This document shows, one piece after another, positions 35,997 to 45,825 of a DNA stretch of 64,000 nucleotides (within the stretch, counting starts at the first letter, position 1; every line of letters begins with the position of its first letter). This DNA comes from Sphingobacterium nematocida. Lineage in GTDB: Bacteria > Bacteroidota > Bacteroidia > Sphingobacteriales > Sphingobacteriaceae. The translations under genes were made by a program, and so were the position numbers. The stretch lies in assembly GCF_900168125.1 (NCBI RefSeq), contig NZ_FUZF01000002.1, forward strand, positions 366,464-430,463, given 5' to 3'. The notes under the pieces were generated by a model that saw only the letters and a program-made list of their open reading frames with translations, was not told the DNA's origin and did not search any database.

Positions 35997-37148
35997 ATGT
36001 TGTACAATCCAAGATATCCTTCCGTTGCGGACCTTAAGAAAAAAGCAAAGTCCCGTATACCCAAATTCGCTTTCGACTATCTAGAAGGCGGCTGTAATGA
36101 AGAGTTGAATCTATTCCGAAATGAAAATGATTTTGATGAGATCCTACTGAAACCACGCTACCTGAAAGAAGTAGGACAGATAGATACCTCCGTCGAATTA
36201 TTTGGCAAGAGATACAGCGCCCCTTTTGGAATATCACCCATTGGATTGCAGGGGCTTATGTGGCCCAATGCACCAGAGATACTTGCCAGATCCGCGACAC
36301 AGCAAGATATTCCCTATATACTGAGTACAGTATCTACCGCAAGTATCGAACGGATAGCCGAAGTTTCCGAAGGCAAAGCCTGGTTTCAGCTTTATCACCC
36401 TACTGAGAATCGGTTGCGAGACGATATTTTACAACGATTAAAAGATGTCGAATGTCCTGTGTTGGTTGTATTGGTCGACGTACCCTCGTTTGGACTTCGC
36501 TACCGGGAGATAAAAAGCGGACTTTCTATGCCTCCAAAGTTAAATCCTTCCACCATTTTACAAGCGATGCGCTGCCCTACCTGGGGTATACAAACCCTAC
36601 TTCAAGGTATTCCCTCTTTTGCGACACTAAAGCCCTATATGGACAAGGGACTTGATCTGGCACAACTGGGACAATTTATGAACCGAACCTTTACCGGCAA
36701 GGTAACCGTCGACAAGATTAAGGCTATACGTGACATTTGGAAAGGGCCTTTGGTCTTGAAAGGAGTTGCCACCCAAGAGGATATGGACGATGCATTACAT
36801 ATTGGAGTGGATGGCGTCATCGTGTCCAATCACGGCGGACGGCAGTTAGATGCGGCCGAGTCTTCTATTCATTCCTTGATGCGGTTGGCGAGCAATGAGC
36901 ACTATCGGAAAAATATGACTATCATGCTGGATGGTGGTATTCGTTCTGGAGTAGATCTAGGAAGAGCGTATGCCGTAGGATCCTCGTTCAATTTTATGGG
37001 CAGACCGTTTATGTACGGTGTAGGAGCATTGGGAGAAGAGGGAGGTACACATACTATCAATATGTTTAAAGCACAATTATACCAGCTGATGCAACAATTG
37101 AGCATTGAAAAAATAGGACAGTTTTCTGAAAGGCTGATAAAAATATAA
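35997..37148 (+). CDS. lldD: FMN-dependent alpha-hydroxy-acid oxidase / L-lactate dehydrogenase
   Basis: A 383-residue flavoenzyme of the lactate/glycolate oxidase family. It shows FDYLEGGCNEELNLFRN, the FMN region AWFQLYHP, LVLKGVATQEDMDDAL, the catalytic-site VSNHGGRQLDA (His and Arg) and DGGIRSGVDLGRAYAVG. It would oxidise L-lactate or a similar 2-hydroxy acid to the keto acid and pass electrons to the quinone pool. Length and motifs fit LldD. It is a single gene with its own terminator. Confidence 0.85.
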   Translation: MLYNPRYPSVADLKKKAKSRIPKFAFDYLEGGCNEELNLFRNENDFDEILLKPRYLKEVGQIDTSVELFGKRYSAPFGISPIGLQGLMWPNAPEILARSATQQDIPYILSTVSTASIERIAEVSEGKAWFQLYHPTENRLRDDILQRLKDVECPVLVVLVDVPSFGLRYREIKSGLSMPPKLNPSTILQAMRCPTWGIQTLLQGIPSFATLKPYMDKGLDLAQLGQFMNRTFTGKVTVDKIKAIRDIWKGPLVLKGVATQEDMDDALHIGVDGVIVSNHGGRQLDAAESSIHSLMRLASNEHYRKNMTIMLDGGIRSGVDLGRAYAVGSSFNFMGRPFMYGVGALGEEGGTHTINMFKAQLYQLMQQLSIEKIGQFSERLIKI

Positions 37149-37169
37149 GTAGCATACACGAACAGTTTT

Positions 37170-37208
37170 AACACCTTCTTATCTCAAAATCGATGATAAG
37201 AAGGTGTT
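37170..37208. terminator. Terminator between lldD and sulfatase genes
   Basis: AACACCTTCTTATC (37170-37183) pairs with GATAAGAAGGTGTT (37195-37208), a perfect 14-bp stem. It lies between convergent genes and may serve both. Confidence 0.8.
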
Positions 37209-37230
37209 ATTGCATGTGGAAGAATATTTT

Positions 37231-38643
37231 TTATTTTCCTGATGGGTACAAAGGGAAAACAGTACTTTCTTTATGAGCCGCTTCCAGTTGTACCGTAAGT
37301 TTTTTTACTATTTCGGTGTATCGATCGGCTAGATTTTGAATTTCTTTCGGATCCTTTTTAATATTGTAAAGTTCAAAGACCGGTTGCTTACTTTTGGCTT
37401 TTAGTTTGATTAATTTCCAATTGTTTACCAAGATAGCTTGTCTTCCACCATCCTCATGAAACTCCCAGTATAAGTATTCGTGTTTCTTCTGTTTGCTGTT
37501 GCCTTTTAACGTTGGCCAAAATGAAACACCATCGGTATACGAGTCCATTGTATTCCCACTCAGCTCGACAATTGTCGGCATAATATCCCAAAATGCTGCA
37601 GTATGGTTTATAGTTTTGTTGGCCTTTATTTTAGAGGGCCACGATACGATAAAAGGTGTTCGAATTCCACCTTCATAAAGATCTCTTTTATAACCACGCA
37701 AACCTGCTGTACTGTTGAAAAAAAGAGGATCAGCACCACCTTCCCGATGAGCCCCATTATCACTGGTAAACATAATTATGGTATTATCCAACAAATCAAG
37801 TTCACGTAGTTTGTCTACGATCTGTCCGACATAATGATCCATTCTGCTCACCATTGCAGCATAGGTAGCTCGAGGTTTTTCAACAGAGGCATAGCCTGCT
37901 ATTGTTGCATTTGAGCCGTAATCATTGCCCTTGTGTGGCGTTTCTGGAAATGTATTCTTGTATTTTTCGTGAAATACATCATCTGGGCCAGCGAGCTCGG
38001 CGTGAGGCAATACCGTTGGAACAAATAAGAAAAATGGCCTGTTTTTATTCGCTTCTAGAAATGCTAATGTTTTCTCCTGTATTAGTTCAGGAGCATAATG
38101 AACTTTGCCCGTAAGATCGTTACCTTTCAATTCAATACGTTGACTGTTGTGCCATAGATGAGTAGGATAGTATCGATGCGATTGCCGTTGACAATTATAG
38201 CCGTAGAATTCGTTAAATCCTTTTTTATTGGGGTCGCCACTGGTTCCGACCATTCCGAGTCCCCATTTACCAAATGCTCCTGTAATGTACCCCGCTTGCT
38301 GTAATGCCATTGCCATTGTTATGACCGAGTCTGCAAGCGGTTGTTGCCCCTCAGGTTCAATTTCTTTATTCCCTCTGATGAAGGTATGTCCAGTGTGCTG
38401 ACCAGTCATGAGAGCAGATCTGGATGGGGCACATACAGAAGTTCCCGCATAAAAATTGGTAAATCGGGCACCCTTTTTTGCTAGTTCATCGATTCGGGGC
38501 GTGTTTATTTTAGTCTGTCCATAACAACCCAAATCTCCAATACCTAGGTCGTCAGCCATGATTAATACGATATTAGGTTGTTTTTGCTGCGCGTATGTCT
38601 CAGTTATGAAGAAGAGAGCAGCAATTAATAGCCATTTTTTCAT
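37231..38643 (-). CDS. Secreted sulfatase (family S1, formylglycine-dependent)
   Basis: A 470-residue arylsulfatase-type enzyme with signal peptide MKKWLLIAALFFITETYAQQ. It has metal-binding ADDLGIGDLGCYG, the formylglycine motif SVCAPSRSALMTGQHTG (C-x-P-S-R) and FTSDNGAHREGG. It would remove sulfate from a glycan in the periplasm or on the surface. The Cys must be matured by a sulfatase-maturing enzyme, not encoded here. It overlaps the next sulfatase gene by 4 bp and lies in the SusCD locus, so the target is probably a sulfated polysaccharide. Confidence 0.92.
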   Translation of the reverse strand: MKKWLLIAALFFITETYAQQKQPNIVLIMADDLGIGDLGCYGQTKINTPRIDELAKKGARFTNFYAGTSVCAPSRSALMTGQHTGHTFIRGNKEIEPEGQQPLADSVITMAMALQQAGYITGAFGKWGLGMVGTSGDPNKKGFNEFYGYNCQRQSHRYYPTHLWHNSQRIELKGNDLTGKVHYAPELIQEKTLAFLEANKNRPFFLFVPTVLPHAELAGPDDVFHEKYKNTFPETPHKGNDYGSNATIAGYASVEKPRATYAAMVSRMDHYVGQIVDKLRELDLLDNTIIMFTSDNGAHREGGADPLFFNSTAGLRGYKRDLYEGGIRTPFIVSWPSKIKANKTINHTAAFWDIMPTIVELSGNTMDSYTDGVSFWPTLKGNSKQKKHEYLYWEFHEDGGRQAILVNNWKLIKLKAKSKQPVFELYNIKKDPKEIQNLADRYTEIVKKLTVQLEAAHKESTVFPLYPSGK

Positions 38644-40031
38644 AATTCGTTCTTATAGTTAGGATTTAGTTTATTTGGAATTTTAGCATTTGTATCCAAG
38701 ATTTTCTTATTCAATTCTAATTTCATCTTCTCTAAGATTTTCGGACATGCAGAAGCTTTGTTTATTCGTTCACCAATATCTGTCGATAGGTCATATAAAA
38801 GGTAGGTATCGTCTTCATAATAATGGTGGAGTTTCCAGTTTTTAGACCGTATGGTACTTCCTGGGCGGGTTCTGAATTTTGGATCTAACCCATCATCCTT
38901 GGATTCATTGTAGGCTTCAAGATAGATAGGGAAATGCCAGAATAATACACGTTCTTGTAGATTTTTCTGTCCCAGCATATTGTTCCACAGTGATTCACCG
39001 TCTAATTGCATTTGTGAGTCATCTTTTACAATTCGTTTTATCGTAGGTAGTATGTCGAGGTGGCTGACCAAGGTGGTACTGTCCCGACGTGGTTGGACAT
39101 GGCTGGGCCAGTGTACAAAGAAAGGGATTCGGACTCCCCCTTCAAAATAAGAACCTTTACCAGCGCGGAGCGGCTGTTGCGGAGAGATGGTATTTATACC
39201 GCCATTGTCCGAACAAAACCATAGTATTGTATTCTCCGATAGTCCCTGATGTTTGAGTTCAGAGATGAGCTTGCCGATGTTATGGTCCAATGATTCAATC
39301 ATGGCGGCATATACCGGGTAGTCTCGTTCCCCGGTTCCGTAGAGTCCTTTATAATGATTTTTTAAGGAGTCAGGTGCTTCTAAAGGGGTGTGTATCGCAT
39401 AGTAAGAAAGGTATAGAAAGAATGGCGTTGTCTCCTTTTGTTGACGAATGTACTCGATAGCTTCGTCTGTAATTCGGTCGGTTAGGTATTCACCTTTCAT
39501 TCCATCGGGTATTGCCGTGTTTTTGTAAGGAGAAAAGTGTTTATTATGTCCGGTATGGTTGCCACCAAAACTGTATGAAAAGCCATGGGAGGAGGGAGAA
39601 TCACTGAGGTGCCATTTACCTATTGAAGCGGTTTGGTATCCATTGCTGCCCAAAAGTGTAGCTATAGTAGGAAGGGTGCTGTCCAGTGTATTGTTATTTT
39701 GGATAGGAATTAATTTTCTATCTTCTGTTTTGCCCCTTTCTGAAGAGCCGACAGTGTATATACCGTGTCTATTTGGTAGTAAACCTGTCAAAAGACTCGC
39801 GCGACTGGGAGCGCAGTTTGATGCCGCTGCATAGGCTTGTTGGTACACTATAGACTCTTTTGACAAGCTATCCAAATGAGGCGTGCGGTAAAAATTACCT
39901 CCCATAAAACCTACATCCTTGTATCCGAGATCATCCACCAATATAACAATGATGTTTGGAGAGGTTGATTGTGCATAGGTTTGAGTCATGCAGCAGATGG
40001 TAAATAGCCAGAAGATATATGTGGTTTTCAT
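38640..40031 (-). CDS. Secreted sulfatase (family S1, formylglycine-dependent)
   Basis: A 463-residue sulfatase with signal peptide MKTTYIFWLFTICCMTQTYAQS. Motifs: VDDLGYKDVGFMGGNFYRTP, the modified cysteine in SNCAPSRASLLTGLLPNRHG, GKWHLSD and WFCSDNGG. It is paralogous to the next sulfatase but divergent, so the pair probably attacks different sulfate positions on one glycan. It is translationally coupled to that gene and follows SusD after a hairpin. Confidence 0.92.
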   Translation of the reverse strand: MKTTYIFWLFTICCMTQTYAQSTSPNIIVILVDDLGYKDVGFMGGNFYRTPHLDSLSKESIVYQQAYAAASNCAPSRASLLTGLLPNRHGIYTVGSSERGKTEDRKLIPIQNNNTLDSTLPTIATLLGSNGYQTASIGKWHLSDSPSSHGFSYSFGGNHTGHNKHFSPYKNTAIPDGMKGEYLTDRITDEAIEYIRQQKETTPFFLYLSYYAIHTPLEAPDSLKNHYKGLYGTGERDYPVYAAMIESLDHNIGKLISELKHQGLSENTILWFCSDNGGINTISPQQPLRAGKGSYFEGGVRIPFFVHWPSHVQPRRDSTTLVSHLDILPTIKRIVKDDSQMQLDGESLWNNMLGQKNLQERVLFWHFPIYLEAYNESKDDGLDPKFRTRPGSTIRSKNWKLHHYYEDDTYLLYDLSTDIGERINKASACPKILEKMKLELNKKILDTNAKIPNKLNPNYKNEL

Positions 40032-40046
40032 CGTGTTTTTAGTATA

Positions 40047-40085
40047 GAGGCTGTCTCTATGGAATTAAATCATATAGACAGCCTC
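40047..40085 (-). terminator. Hairpin between susD and sulfatase genes
   Basis: GAGGCTGTCT (40047-40056) and AGACAGCCTC (40076-40085) form a 10-bp stem, directly after the susD stop. There is no clear T tract, so it may be a transcript-stabilising or attenuating structure that lets susCD be made in excess over the enzymes. Confidence 0.55.
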
Positions 40086-40092
40086 AAATTTA

Positions 40093-41880
40093 TTATTTCC
40101 ACTCCGGGTTCTGCTTTATTTTCGGATTCATTGCGATTTCGGCAGAGGGTATAGGGTACAGATAGTAATAGTCAGGAAATGCAGGAGGTTGCCCTTCGTA
40201 GGCGATATATCCTGCAGTTGCGCCATTGAGAATAGGTATAGGTGCGGTTTGAGGAACATCTACTCCTTTCGTTAAGTATCTTCCCAGTTTTTGTTTGGCT
40301 GCATAGTTCATTTTCTTCCATCTTCTCAGATCATCAAATCGGAATCCTTCACCCATTAGTTCTACAGCACGCTCTCTACGTATTTTCCATAACAGAGGAG
40401 CGATTTCCGAATCTCTACTGGGATCCAAAGGTATAGCGCTTATCTGCAGAGCTGCTACTTTTCCTCGATTTCTAAGTTTGTTAATAGTCTGATTGATGAT
40501 ATCTTGATCTATCTTTTGTAATTCGTAGGCAGCTTCTGCATAGTTTACAAATATTTCCCCCATTCTGAAAATCGGCGCATCATTAATATCTTCGTTCTGC
40601 AACATTTTGATCTTGTTGCTGAATTTATAGAACCGATACCCGGTGAATGTTACATTAAAGGGTTGTCCATTTGTATAATCCGCATAATGAGGTTCTTGTC
40701 TCAAGACCAATCCTTGCCAATTTAACGTAGGTAATGTTTTTCTCGTAGCTACAGACAAGGTGTTCATCAGATCAATATACTCTCTATCTGCAGCGACTCC
40801 CGTATGGGCCCAAGCATAACTAGGGTGTGCTACAGTTACTTTAAATGGAGGTGGGACAGTGTAATACAATCTGATGTCACGATTTCTAAATTCGCTGTTT
40901 GGAGTTTTGTCTCCATCAAAGGTAGGACTTGTCCAGCGCGATTGTCCGTCCTTCATAAGGTATAGGTCTACAGCATCTTTTGTTAGATCCCAACGACCAG
41001 CCGAGTTTCTAGCTAAGGAAGACAAGGTATGTGTGATCTGGTTGACCTCGTATTGCTTGTAAAGTAAAACTTCTTGGTTATTAGCTAGCGATTCACTATT
41101 GAACAGTTCGTCATAGTCAACATGTAGATTTGGAAAATCAGTAATCAACCCCTTCGATGCATCCATTGACAATTGAAGGTATTTGTTCGCATCGTTTAGA
41201 CCATGATATTTACGCCAGGTACCTTCCCTCAGACCAAATCGAGATATAAGTGCCCTAACGACATGCTTGGTTATGGTGTTTTTGCCATCACCGCTTAGTT
41301 TTATATTTTGCTCGGCGTAGCTAAGCATGTCAGTTATTTTTTGTGCAATTTCATCACGCGTCGAAGGTGTACCGTACAAGATGTCTGTATCACCATCATC
41401 AATGGCATTTTCTACCCAGATGACACCACCATATTTGTTTAGCAGGTTCATATAATTATAGGCTTTGAAAAAATAACCTACACTGCGGATATGTTTCTTC
41501 TCTATATCCGTAAGAAAAGTCGATCCCTCGATATTGTCCAATAGGATGTTGATGGATCTGATATTTTCATATGGCACTTTGTAATCATCTGACGCCCCAG
41601 GGGTGACCATTCTATTCCAGAGCCAATCCGAGGTAGCGTTGGTATTGGCCTTGGCAAAAAAGTCCCCATGTACTTCAGAGTCTGGTACTGCATTCGTGTA
41701 TCCTGGAAATACGCCGTAAAATTGCCATGCATAGGTGACGAAGTTATTGTAAGAGGTAAACGTCGTTTTCTCGACCAACGATCCTTCCGGAGTTAAATCC
41801 AAAAGATTGGAACAGCTTACGCTCGAAAAACCGATGGCAGCCGCAAATGATATATGTAAAAATGATTTTATTATTTTCAT
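40093..41880 (-). CDS. SusD/RagB-family glycan-binding lipoprotein
   Basis: A 595-residue outer-membrane lipoprotein (N-terminus MKIIKSFLHISFAAAIGFSS, then VSCSNLLDLTPEGS with the lipidated Cys). It has the TPR-rich SusD fold features: FKAYNYMNLLNKYGGVIWVE, APIFRMGEIFVNYAEAAYEL, and the C-terminal REerAVELMGEGFRFDDLRRWK block. It caps a SusC transporter and captures glycan. Its partner SusC gene upstream is 5'-truncated, so the pair is probably not functional here. Confidence 0.92.
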   Translation of the reverse strand: MKIIKSFLHISFAAAIGFSSVSCSNLLDLTPEGSLVEKTTFTSYNNFVTYAWQFYGVFPGYTNAVPDSEVHGDFFAKANTNATSDWLWNRMVTPGASDDYKVPYENIRSINILLDNIEGSTFLTDIEKKHIRSVGYFFKAYNYMNLLNKYGGVIWVENAIDDGDTDILYGTPSTRDEIAQKITDMLSYAEQNIKLSGDGKNTITKHVVRALISRFGLREGTWRKYHGLNDANKYLQLSMDASKGLITDFPNLHVDYDELFNSESLANNQEVLLYKQYEVNQITHTLSSLARNSAGRWDLTKDAVDLYLMKDGQSRWTSPTFDGDKTPNSEFRNRDIRLYYTVPPPFKVTVAHPSYAWAHTGVAADREYIDLMNTLSVATRKTLPTLNWQGLVLRQEPHYADYTNGQPFNVTFTGYRFYKFSNKIKMLQNEDINDAPIFRMGEIFVNYAEAAYELQKIDQDIINQTINKLRNRGKVAALQISAIPLDPSRDSEIAPLLWKIRRERAVELMGEGFRFDDLRRWKKMNYAAKQKLGRYLTKGVDVPQTAPIPILNGATAGYIAYEGQPPAFPDYYYLYPIPSAEIAMNPKIKQNPEWK

Positions 41881-41898
41881 TGTAGTAGGAGTAATGGG

Positions 41899-43152
41899 TT
41901 AGAAATTAATATTAATACCAGCACTGAATTTTTTGAGGTAAGGGTATATCCCTCCTGAACTAATATTCTCCGCATCGGCTTCTATCCCCTGCGGAAGCTT
42001 GTCAAATAAGAATAGATTCTCTCCTGTAAAATAAAGACGGATGTTTTCAATCTTTTTCGTTTTTAGCAACTCTTTGCCTAGGTTATATCCCACTGTAATA
42101 TTACGGACCCGTAGATAAGAGCCATCTTGCAAGTATTTGGTTTGTACACGACGATTGGCTCCAGTGTTTAATCCTCCATTAGCGTATACACGACCATAAT
42201 ATGCATCCTGGTTTTCAGGAGTCCAGTAGTCTAATGTATGCTCATAGAGTGTGGCAAATTCATTGGTGAATGGCCAGATAGCCGGGTTGCTCATCCAAAG
42301 ATCCCTTTTACCTACCCCCTGTAAGAATATGGATAAGTCAATGTTCTTATAACTAAAGTTGCCGTTGATACCGAATTGGTAGCGTCTTCGGTTATTACCG
42401 ATAATCTGCATGTCACCTGGATCATTTATTGTCCCATTTCCGGAAAATATAATACCATCTTGATTTAGATCTTTGTACAATACATCTCCAGGATTCTGTG
42501 CGACACCATTGAAATATGGAATACCAGGTTTCAGTTTCCCTCCGGTAAGATCTGCTTTGAGAGAACCTGGCTCAAAATCATCAACGGTATAGTATCGATC
42601 TGTCACGTATCCCCATATTTCACCTATTTCTTTGTCTTGATGATAATTATTGATAGCTCCTGCATTATTCTCAAGTTTGGTTATAAATGCCCTATTATCT
42701 GATAGGTTGAACCCCAATGAATAGTTGAAATTATTAATCTTATCTTTCCATACCAGTTCCCATTCCCAGCCCTTTGATTCCAGATCTGTGATGTTTTGGA
42801 AGGGAGCTGGCGCACCCAAAACTGAAGGAAGACCTAATGGTTGGAATAACATACCGATAGTCTGTCTTCTGAACCAATCGAAACTTGTCGTTAGTCTATT
42901 GTTTATGAGTCCCATATCAACCCCTAGGTTTAATGTTCGTACTTTTTCCCATGTAAAAGTAGAAGATACCAGGTCTGGACGATTGATGGTTAGATAGCGG
43001 ATACCAGTTTCTGGATTAATCCAACCCGCATTTGTGGTTGACATCTCAGGATTTACAGGGAAATAGTTTAGAGTTTGATCCGTATTGTATACAACTTGAT
43101 TTCCGATCTCACCGAAAGAGCCTCTTAATTTTAATAAGGGTACCCAATTACG
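41899..43152 (-). pseudogene. 5'-truncated SusC/RagA TonB-dependent receptor
   Basis: About 415 residues of the C-terminal barrel of a SusC-type receptor remain. The first clear family sequence is VPLLKLRGSFGEIGNQVVYN, followed by FTWEKVRTLNLGVDMGLINNRL, FSYKNIDLSIFLQGVGKRDLW and the C-terminal strand ISSGGIYPYLKKFSAGININF. A complete SusC has about 1000-1100 residues with a plug and TonB box; these are absent. Homology stops at about 43150, where L-fuconate dehydratase sequence on the other strand begins. Without plug and signal peptide it cannot be a working transporter. Confidence 0.88.
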
Positions 43153-43157
43153 GACAG

Positions 43158-43745
43158 AAATTGAAAGTAGGCAGTAAAGATGCGGTTAGAGATATAAAGA
43201 GAGCTCATATTGTAAGAGAGGTCGCTGGTGATAATGCTACTGTAATGTTGGATGCGAATCAACAGTGGACCTTGCCTCAGGCTTTATCAATATGTCGGGA
43301 CCTAAAAGAAATCAACCCCTACTGGATTGAGGAACCAATTCATCCAGACGATGTCTTGGGACATAAGACCCTGGCCGATCAAATAGCTCCGTTAAAAATT
43401 GCAATGGGAGAACATGTGCCTAATCGTATTCTTTTTAAAAACTACTTGCAGCTAGGGGCGACAGGTTTCGTGCAGGTCGATGCCGTTCGGGTGGGAGGAG
43501 TCAGTGAGTTTATAGCAGTGAGTCTTTTAGCCCGGAAATATAATATTCCTGTCGTGCCGCATGTGGGAGATATGGGCCAGTTGCATCAGCATTTAGTGTT
43601 GTTTAATCATATGGCGATGGGACACGAAGCACTTTTTTTAGAACATATTCCACATCTTAGATCAAAATTTGTCCATCCGGTACATATTGAAGGTGGGGTG
43701 TATCATACCCCGATGGAAGTAGGAAGCAGCTGTGACTTATTATAA
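43158..43745 (+). pseudogene. 5'-truncated L-fuconate dehydratase (enolase superfamily)
   Basis: About 195 residues of the C-terminal barrel of an enolase-superfamily acid-sugar dehydratase. Catalytic motifs are present: K-x-K in QKLKVGSKDA, metal ligands in MLDANQQW, WIEEPIHPDD and AMGEHV, and the base in VVPHVGDMGQ. The sequence fits L-fuconate dehydratase from memory. The N-terminal capping domain and half the barrel, about 215 residues, are missing; homology begins just before the KxK motif. The ORF's apparent 42-residue N-terminus is antisense susC sequence. Likely inactive. Confidence 0.85.
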
Positions 43746-43759
43746 ATATTGAAAAGACT

Positions 43760-45400
43760 ATGTTAAGTTCTATTGATTTGAGTATTGCTTTGCTCTATAT
43801 ATTGTTTATCCTCCTGGTGGGGCTCTGGACAGGCATCCGTCAAAGGAAGAAGTCACTGAATAGCGCCGACGATTATTTTTTAGCCGGAAAGTCCTTGAAA
43901 TGGCCGGCTATCGGGCTGGCACTTTTTGCTACCAATATTTCAACGGTACACCTTGTTAGCCTGGCTCAAAGTGGATTCGATACGGGCTTGCTGAACGGTA
44001 ATTTTGAATGGATGGCGGCCTTTACCTTGATCTTGTTGGCTTTGTTTTTTGTGCCATTTTATCTTAAATCGGGTGTAGCTACATTGCCTGATTTTTTAGA
44101 ACGTAGGTATGATCGATCGAGCCGGGAATGGCTAACCATGATTTCAATAGTATCGGCTATAGTGATTCATATCGCCTTTTCTATGCTAGCAGGCGGTATC
44201 GTGCTTAAGACCCTATTTGGGTTTGATATGTATGTGAGCATTACTGCTATTTGTTTGGTGACAGGGCTATATACCATTATAGGTGGATTGCGTGCTGTTG
44301 TGGTTACGGAATCCATACAGACGGTGGTACTGCTGATAGGGGCTTTTATTATAAGTTATGCTGCTTTTGATAAGATGGGGGGATGGGCACCTATGAAAGA
44401 AAACTTGGCCCTGGAAGGTGAATTGAGCAAGCTTTCGATGTTGCGACCTTCAGGTGATGCTAGCGGTATGCCCTGGTATGCTGTGTTTTTGGGGTACCCC
44501 ATTTTGGGTATCTGGTACTGGTGTGCGGATCAGACTATCGTACAGCGCGTACTTGGGGCCAAGAGTGAGAACCATGGAAGGGTAGGTGCTCTATTCTGTG
44601 GCTTCATAAAGATTCTGCCTGTTTTTATTTTTGTGTTGCCAGGGTTGTTTGCATTTACATTGTATAAAACGGGACAATTGGACTTGTCAACGTTGGGGCT
44701 GGATGCTGCCGGAAATGTAAATTCAAAGGGAATTTATACGTTGATGATTACACAACTGTTGCCTTCGGGATTGATAGGGGTATTGGTGGCTGCTTTATTA
44801 TCTGGATTGATGAGCCAGATTTCCGGAGCTCTAAATTCGATATCAACAATGGTAAGTTATGATATCTACAAGCAAAGAAAGCCCCAAGCCAGTGATAAGC
44901 AATTGATCTGGGCGGGTAAAGTATCGGCTGTACTGGCGATGATCTTTTCGTTAGCCTTATTGCCTTTGTTGGATAAATATGAAAGTATTTTTAATGGAAT
45001 AAATGATGTGATAGCACACATAGCGCCTCCTATTACCTGTGTATTTGTGGTTGGTGTATTTTGGGAAAAAGCATCGGCAAAGTCTGCAAAATTAACACTA
45101 TGGATTGGGTCTGCTTTAGGGGTGATTATCTTTGCAATTAATAAGCTTGTGCCAGAAAGCTGGATTGGTCAGGTCCCTTTTATGATGATGGCATTTTACC
45201 TGTTTTTGGTTTGCGTTGCGATACAAATTGTGACTTCTTATTGGTATCCTGTGGTGCATACGGCACAAAGTAGGGAGCTGTATTGGCGAAATCCACTTGA
45301 ACCTTTGAAGGGGGCTGCATGGAAGGGATTGGGGAACTATCGCCTTTTGTCTGGATTATTGTTATTCATTGTTTTTATACTGTATGGAATTTTTAAGTAA
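43760..45400 (+). CDS. Sodium/solute symporter (SSS family), sugar transporter
   Basis: A 546-residue membrane protein with about 14 hydrophobic segments. Family motifs: LVGLWTGIRQRKKSLNSADDYFLAGKSLKWPAI-type start, FYLKSGVATLPDFLERRYDR, WYWCADQTIVQRVLGA (sugar-type SSS signature) and LLSGLMSQISGALNSISTMVSYDIY. It resembles SGLT-like transporters of Bacteroidota that carry hexoses. Its place among fucose-catabolic genes suggests L-fucose or a similar sugar. It starts 14 bp after the truncated dehydratase. Confidence 0.88.
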   Translation: MLSSIDLSIALLYILFILLVGLWTGIRQRKKSLNSADDYFLAGKSLKWPAIGLALFATNISTVHLVSLAQSGFDTGLLNGNFEWMAAFTLILLALFFVPFYLKSGVATLPDFLERRYDRSSREWLTMISIVSAIVIHIAFSMLAGGIVLKTLFGFDMYVSITAICLVTGLYTIIGGLRAVVVTESIQTVVLLIGAFIISYAAFDKMGGWAPMKENLALEGELSKLSMLRPSGDASGMPWYAVFLGYPILGIWYWCADQTIVQRVLGAKSENHGRVGALFCGFIKILPVFIFVLPGLFAFTLYKTGQLDLSTLGLDAAGNVNSKGIYTLMITQLLPSGLIGVLVAALLSGLMSQISGALNSISTMVSYDIYKQRKPQASDKQLIWAGKVSAVLAMIFSLALLPLLDKYESIFNGINDVIAHIAPPITCVFVVGVFWEKASAKSAKLTLWIGSALGVIIFAINKLVPESWIGQVPFMMMAFYLFLVCVAIQIVTSYWYPVVHTAQSRELYWRNPLEPLKGAAWKGLGNYRLLSGLLLFIVFILYGIFK

Positions 45401-45824
45401 ATTATACCGGATATCTTTGTTTGGATATTTATTGGGGGCTTTGCTGATGACCGCTTGTACGGTAGCGCCAAAAGAAGATGTGGAGGTCAAGCGCTTTGCG
45501 TCGGTAACGGGAGTCAAAAAGGATAAATTAGCGTATTATAAACAACTGCATGCAAAAGCATGGCCCGGGGTATTAAAACAGATACGGGTTTGCAACATTC
45601 AGAATTATTCTATCTATCTGAAAGAAATTGAAGGACAATATTATTTGTTCAGTTATTTTGAATACGTGGGCGATAATTTTGAAGCAGACATGCATAAAAT
45701 GGCTCAAGATCGAGAAACACAACAATGGTGGAAAGAAACGGATCCCTGTCAGATTCCGCTACCTGATGCTGCGGCGAAGGGAGCTATTTGGGCCGATATG
45801 GAAGAAGTTTTTCATACAGATTAA
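45384..45824 (+). CDS. L-rhamnose/L-fucose mutarotase-like protein with lipoprotein signal
   Basis: A 146-residue protein. Residues 1-27 (MEFLSKLYRISLFGYLLGAL, then LMTAC) look like a lipoprotein signal. The rest is a DUF718/RhaM-type alpha-beta domain: RFASVTGVKKDKLAYYKQLHAKAWPGVL, YSIYLKEIEGQYYLFSYFEYVG, QQWWKETDPCQ. Enzymes of this family interconvert alpha and beta anomers of L-rhamnose or L-fucose in the cytoplasm, so the lipoprotein signal is unusual. ATG at 45384 overlaps the symporter end by 17 bp. Confidence 0.78.
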   Translation: MEFLSKLYRISLFGYLLGALLMTACTVAPKEDVEVKRFASVTGVKKDKLAYYKQLHAKAWPGVLKQIRVCNIQNYSIYLKEIEGQYYLFSYFEYVGDNFEADMHKMAQDRETQQWWKETDPCQIPLPDAAAKGAIWADMEEVFHTD

Positions 45825-45825
45825 T

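Noticed and set aside
43032..43157. First 42 codons of the dehydratase frame
   Set aside because: They are the antisense of susC sequence across the junction and show no dehydratase similarity.
45628..45825. N-terminal extension of the SDR frame upstream of 45826
   Set aside because: It overlaps the mutarotase gene in another frame; the conserved SDR start with its glycine-rich loop begins at the ATG at 45826.
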